From contig CADBRF010000236.1 in assembly GCA_902796975.1 (NCBI GenBank), forward strand, positions 1 to 9,299: a stretch of DNA of 9,299 bases, read 5' to 3'. The notes below the pieces were generated by a model that saw nothing but the letters and a program-made list of their open reading frames with translations, was not told the origin of the DNA and made no database searches. Position 1 is the stretch's first letter; each line of letters opens with the position of its first letter. Both the position numbers and the translations under genes were made by a program. Positions 6,159 through 9,299 of this stretch are shown here, in pieces. This DNA is from an uncultured Coriobacteriaceae bacterium (lineage in GTDB: Bacteria; Actinomycetota; Coriobacteriia; Coriobacteriales; QAMH01).

Positions 6159-7448
6159 ATGCGCACCGTACACGTCGGACTCGTAGGCTGTGGCACTGTG
6201 GGAAGCGGCGTCATACGCATCCTGCAGCAACACCGGGAAGACATCGCACGCCACCAGGGCGTTGATCTCGAAATCTCTCTTGTCTCGAGCCGCACACTCA
6301 GCAAGATTACCGCTCTCGGTGTTCCTAAAGACCGCATCGTTGCCGATTGGCACGACATTGTCAGCAATCCGGATATCGACATCGTCGTGGAGCTCATCGG
6401 AGGAACGGGCGTTGCCGCAGATGTTATCCTCGAAGCTCTCAAAGCTGGCAAGAATGTGGTCACCGCCAATAAGGCGGTCATGGCAAGCCGTGGTGAGGAG
6501 GTTTTCGCTGCTGCCGAAGAGCATAACTGCGAAATCGGTTTCGAAGGCGCGGTCGGCGGCGGTATTCCCATCATTGGACCACTCAAGCATTCGCTGACAG
6601 GCAATGAGATAGACACTGTTCTCGGCATTGTGAATGGCACGACCAACTACATGCTTTCTAGGATGAACGAATCAAAGCTCACCTATGCCGAAGCCCTCGC
6701 AGAAGCACAGGCTAAGGGCTTTGCCGAGGCAGACCCTACCGCCGATGTGGACGGCCTTGATGCCGCGGCAAAGATTGCCATTCTCGCGTCCATCGCTTTC
6801 AACTCTCGCGTGACCATTGACCAGGTGCCAACGCAGGGCATCCGTTCCATCGCTCCCATGGATTTCCAATACGCGAGCAGGTTGGGCTACCAGATAAAGC
6901 TCCTTGCTATTGCGCATAAGGGCGCTGATGGCATCGATGTCCGGGTTCACCCCGCCATGCTATCGAAGGATCATCCGCTTGCCGATGTCAATGGTGTAAA
7001 CAATGCCATCTTCGTGCACGGGGATTCGGTTGGGAATGTCATGTTCTATGGCGAGGGCGCCGGATCTGGTCCAGCCGCCTCTGCTGTCATGGGCGACATC
7101 ATCGAGGTGGGGCGCCATGTGCTCTACGACATTCCGCCCATCGTCGGATGCACCTGCACTGACCAAGTCCCGATAAAAGATCCGGGCGAGATCAGTTCCC
7201 GATACTACATGCGTTTCTATGTAGCAGATGAGCCCGGTGTTCTCACTCAGATTGCCCAGTCCTTTGGAGATTGCGATGTTTCCATCGCTTCTGTGATGCA
7301 GGCTCCGAGCTCTTCTGACTGCGCTGAGCTTATTTTCATGACACATCATGCGCTCGAGGCGAATATTAAGAAAGCGCTTGATAAGCTTTTCGACCTTGAC
7401 GTTTTCTATGAATTTGGCAGCCTCATCAGGATTGAGGAGGAAGAGTAA
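6159..7448 (+). CDS. hom: Homoserine dehydrogenase with C-terminal ACT domain
   Basis: Reduces aspartate semialdehyde to homoserine with NAD(P)H, the branch point from the lysine pathway towards threonine and methionine. The 429 residues match the monofunctional enzyme, with no aspartokinase fused. The Rossmann domain starts VGLVGCGTVGSGV at 6-18. VTANK at 101-105 holds a conserved catalytic-site lysine (Lys105). The catalytic domain shows GFEGAVGGGIPI at 127-138, GIVNGTTNYML at 157-167, and ADPTADVDGLDAAAK at 191-205 with the second catalytic lysine, Lys205. The ACT domain covers about 348-429 (YYMRFYVADEPGVLTQIAQSF), so feedback inhibition by threonine is likely. The gene begins 34 bases after lysA, and its TAA is followed at once by the gatC GTG. 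Confidence 0.96.
   Translation: MRTVHVGLVGCGTVGSGVIRILQQHREDIARHQGVDLEISLVSSRTLSKITALGVPKDRIVADWHDIVSNPDIDIVVELIGGTGVAADVILEALKAGKNVVTANKAVMASRGEEVFAAAEEHNCEIGFEGAVGGGIPIIGPLKHSLTGNEIDTVLGIVNGTTNYMLSRMNESKLTYAEALAEAQAKGFAEADPTADVDGLDAAAKIAILASIAFNSRVTIDQVPTQGIRSIAPMDFQYASRLGYQIKLLAIAHKGADGIDVRVHPAMLSKDHPLADVNGVNNAIFVHGDSVGNVMFYGEGAGSGPAASAVMGDIIEVGRHVLYDIPPIVGCTCTDQVPIKDPGEISSRYYMRFYVADEPGVLTQIAQSFGDCDVSIASVMQAPSSSDCAELIFMTHHALEANIKKALDKLFDLDVFYEFGSLIRIEEEE
7435..7440 (+). promoter_or_regulatory. Ribosome binding site of gatC inside the end of hom
   Basis: AGGAGG, a full match to the consensus, lies eight bases before the GTG at 7449. It forms part of the acidic EEEE end of hom. It supports GTG 7449, which directly follows the hom TAA, as a genuine and probably translationally coupled start. 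Confidence 0.85.
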
Positions 7449-7757
7449 GTGACACTTTCCGAAAAAGACATCCGCGATATTGCGGTATACGTGCGTATTG
7501 GGCTGACAGACGAAGAGGTTACTCAGATGACATCTGACCTCAATGAAATCATCGGTACGCTCGAACCCATCACCCATATGGACCTTGAAGGTGTTGAACC
7601 GACGTTTCATCCAATCGGTGGCTTGTCCAATGTCATGCGTGAAGACGAAATAGGCACGCCCTTCCCCCGGGAAGTCGCCCTTGAGAACGGGGATACGGTC
7701 CAGGATGGCTGTTTCGAGATTCCTTCGATTCTTGGTGGAGAGGCAGGTGACCGCTAA
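7449..7757 (+). CDS. gatC: Asp-tRNA(Asn)/Glu-tRNA(Gln) amidotransferase subunit C
   Basis: Small non-catalytic subunit that wraps around GatA and stabilises the GatA-GatB complex. It has 102 residues, the usual size. The N-terminal two-helix part contains IAVYVRIGLTDEEV (about 11-24), followed by LNEIIGTLEPI and then VEPTFHPIGGLSNVMREDE (about 55-74). The last pattern, with the consensus LREDE appearing here as MREDE, is the most recognisable GatC signature. Start is GTG. The stop overlaps the gatA start by one base (TAATG), so translation is probably coupled to give equal amounts of subunits. Confidence 0.94.
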   Translation: MTLSEKDIRDIAVYVRIGLTDEEVTQMTSDLNEIIGTLEPITHMDLEGVEPTFHPIGGLSNVMREDEIGTPFPREVALENGDTVQDGCFEIPSILGGEAGDR

Positions 7758-9229
7758 TGGCAGAATTCACTGAACTCTCAGTTGCTGATATCCGCGATGG
7801 CCTCAAACAGGGTGTCTTCTCTGCACGTGAGCTCACCGATGCGGCATATGCGAATATCGAAAAGCAGGATGAGTCCATTCACGCCTTCCTCGAGCTTACC
7901 CCCGAACTTGCCTATGAGCAGGCGGATAAGATTGATGCGGCGGTTGCCGCCGGAGATGAACTGGGCGTGCTTGCTGGCGTTCCCTGCGCCTTCAAGGACA
8001 ACATGAACGAGATTGGCACGCATACCACCTGCGCATCTGCGATGTTGGAGGATTATGTAAGCCCCTTCGACGCCACGTGCGTTGCCAATGCGGTCAATGC
8101 GGGCGCCATTCCCCTGGGCAAGACCAACATGGACGAGTTCGCTTTCGGCTCCTCTACCGAGACTTCCCACTTTGGCAAGACCATGAATCCCTGGGACCAC
8201 GAGCGTGTGCCTGGTGGGTCTTCAGGTGGCTCTGCTGCAGCTGTCGCATCGGGCATGGCGACTATCGCGCTGGGCAGTGATACGGGCGGTTCCATCCGTC
8301 AACCTGCCAGCTTCTGTGGCGTTGTTGGAGTCAAGCCAACCTATGGCGTCGTGAGCCGGTACGGAGTCGTTGCTTTCGGCAGCTCGCTTGACCAGGTTGG
8401 CCCCTTTGCCCGCTCTGTTCGCGATGCGGCAGAGACACTCAATGCCATTCAGGGCCGCGATCCGCTTGACTGCACGAGCCAGGAGAGCCTTGTCGATTTC
8501 ACGGCAAACCTGGGTCAGGGTGTTAAGGGTATGAAAATTGGCCGCATTCCCGCTTTCATGGAGGTGGAGGGCCTGCAACCGGAGGTCCGCGAGACATTCG
8601 ATAAAGCCTTGCTCAAGCTTGAAGGTCTTGGAGCTGATATCGTAGATATCGATTTGCCGCATGCAGACGCCGCCATCAGCGCTTACTATGTGCTCGGCCC
8701 TTGCGAGGCGTTCTCCAACCTCGCACGGTTCGATTCCATTCGCTATGGCCACCATGCCCATGGAGCAAACCTCGAGCAGCGCTATGAGGCAAGCCGAGCG
8801 GAGGGTTTTGGCCGGGAAGCCAAGACCCGCATCATGCTGGGAGGCTATCTGCTGGCTAGCGGCGTGTACGACAAGTATTATTATCCCGCCCAGCAGGTCC
8901 GAACCCTCATCACAGATGACTATCGCAAGGCCTTCGAGAAGGTAGAAGCTATCGTGCTTCCCACAAGCCCGCGTACTGCCTTCAAGTTTGGTGAGGTGAG
9001 CGATCCAACCACGATGCACCTTTCCGATATCTATACGGTCAGCATCAATATCGCTGGCAATGGCGGAATGAACCTCCCAATCGGTCTTGGCGCGGAGTCG
9101 GGCATGCCTGTTGGCATGCAGATTGTGGGTCCGCAGTTCCATGACGAGGCCTTCTTCCGCGTTGGAGCAGCTCTCGAGGCAGTTTGCGATGTGCCCCGTA
9201 TTGCTGTCCAGAAGGGAGGCCTGGCATGA
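7757..9229 (+). CDS. gatA: Asp-tRNA(Asn)/Glu-tRNA(Gln) amidotransferase subunit A
   Basis: Glutaminase subunit of GatCAB. It frees ammonia from glutamine (or asparagine) and feeds it to GatB, which amidates Glu-tRNA(Gln) or Asp-tRNA(Asn). It has 490 residues, the normal length for this amidase-signature enzyme. The Ser-cisSer-Lys triad is intact: Lys80 in CAFKDNM, Ser155 in VPGGSSGGSAAAVASG, and the nucleophile Ser179 in GSDTGGSIRQPASFCG. The conserved VGVKPTYGVVSRYG follows. Motifs later in the chain (KTRIMLGGYLLASG, YYYPAQQVRTLI) are those of GatA rather than of generic amidases. The Shine-Dalgarno AGGTGA at 7745-7750 lies in the end of gatC. The last codons overlap gatB by four bases (ATGA). 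Confidence 0.97.
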   Translation: MAEFTELSVADIRDGLKQGVFSARELTDAAYANIEKQDESIHAFLELTPELAYEQADKIDAAVAAGDELGVLAGVPCAFKDNMNEIGTHTTCASAMLEDYVSPFDATCVANAVNAGAIPLGKTNMDEFAFGSSTETSHFGKTMNPWDHERVPGGSSGGSAAAVASGMATIALGSDTGGSIRQPASFCGVVGVKPTYGVVSRYGVVAFGSSLDQVGPFARSVRDAAETLNAIQGRDPLDCTSQESLVDFTANLGQGVKGMKIGRIPAFMEVEGLQPEVRETFDKALLKLEGLGADIVDIDLPHADAAISAYYVLGPCEAFSNLARFDSIRYGHHAHGANLEQRYEASRAEGFGREAKTRIMLGGYLLASGVYDKYYYPAQQVRTLITDDYRKAFEKVEAIVLPTSPRTAFKFGEVSDPTTMHLSDIYTVSINIAGNGGMNLPIGLGAESGMPVGMQIVGPQFHDEAFFRVGAALEAVCDVPRIAVQKGGLA

Positions 9230-9299
9230 AAGAGCTGACTGAAGTGCTCAAGGACTGGGAAGCCGTCATTGGTCTGGAAGTTCACGCCGAGCTCACTAC
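9226..9299 (+). CDS. gatB: Asp-tRNA(Asn)/Glu-tRNA(Gln) amidotransferase subunit B, N-terminus only
   Basis: The first 24 codons of the kinase/transamidase subunit, cut by the window end. The chain MKELTEVLKDWEAVIGLEVH and the next four residues (AELT) show the WE-VIGLEVHAEL signature that opens the GatB catalytic domain. GGGAGG at 9214-9219 lies six bases before the ATG, and the start overlaps the gatA stop as ATGA. It completes the gatCAB order. Confidence 0.95.
   Translation, partial: MKELTEVLKDWEAVIGLEVHAELT

Noticed and set aside
8222..9142. 306-codon open frame on the minus strand across gatA
   Set aside because: It is a mirror of the gatA reading frame, with no recognisable domain and no promoter or spacer of its own.
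1..9299. Novel defence, mobile or biosynthetic system
   Set aside because: All seven complete genes and both partial ones belong to well-known housekeeping families with intact motifs. There are no terminal repeats, integrase or transposase genes, repeat arrays or obvious composition shifts.

Overview
This is an ordinary chromosomal housekeeping stretch of a moderately GC-rich bacterium. Everything recognisable is encoded on the + strand, with Shine-Dalgarno-led genes and several GTG or TTG starts. The argS-lysA-hom order, the separate gatCAB amidotransferase and the family II (Mn-dependent) pyrophosphatase together suggest an actinobacterium, probably of the low-to-moderate GC class Coriobacteriia (Collinsella/Olsenella/Atopobium-like). 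That placement is an inference from gene order and protein features; no marker gene in the window settles it.

Left part (1-2785). The window opens inside a gene for a UvrD/PcrA-type DNA helicase and contains its C-terminal 267 codons: helicase motifs V and VI, a Gly/Arg/Ser-rich linker and the RNA-polymerase-binding Tudor-like tail. A 248-base spacer follows. It holds two mutually exclusive weak hairpins and then a consensus TATAAT set in a short perfect palindrome, which should drive ppaC. An mscS-family small mechanosensitive channel gene follows ppaC directly and in the same reading frame, with a probable TTG start. An intrinsic terminator (2810-2852) closes this unit.

Right part (2786-9299). 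A 209-base spacer holds the terminator, a set of overlapping inverted repeats and an extended -10 promoter. From there runs what looks like one long operon: argS (arginyl-tRNA synthetase), lysA (diaminopimelate decarboxylase), hom (homoserine dehydrogenase with ACT domain), gatC, gatA and the first 24 codons of gatB. Gaps are 13, 34 and 0 bases, then 1- and 4-base overlaps. The operon combines aspartate-family amino acid synthesis (the lysine end step and the homoserine branch) with two tRNA-charging functions: direct Arg-tRNA synthesis, and transamidation of mischarged Glu-tRNA(Gln)/Asp-tRNA(Asn) by GatCAB.

All catalytic motifs that can be checked are intact. No mobile element, CRISPR array, tRNA/rRNA, phage gene or defence system was seen, and no novel multi-gene system is present. 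What deserves a second look lies in the two spacers, the ppaC/mscS junction, and the hom-to-gatCAB linkage, where other actinobacteria usually carry thr genes.
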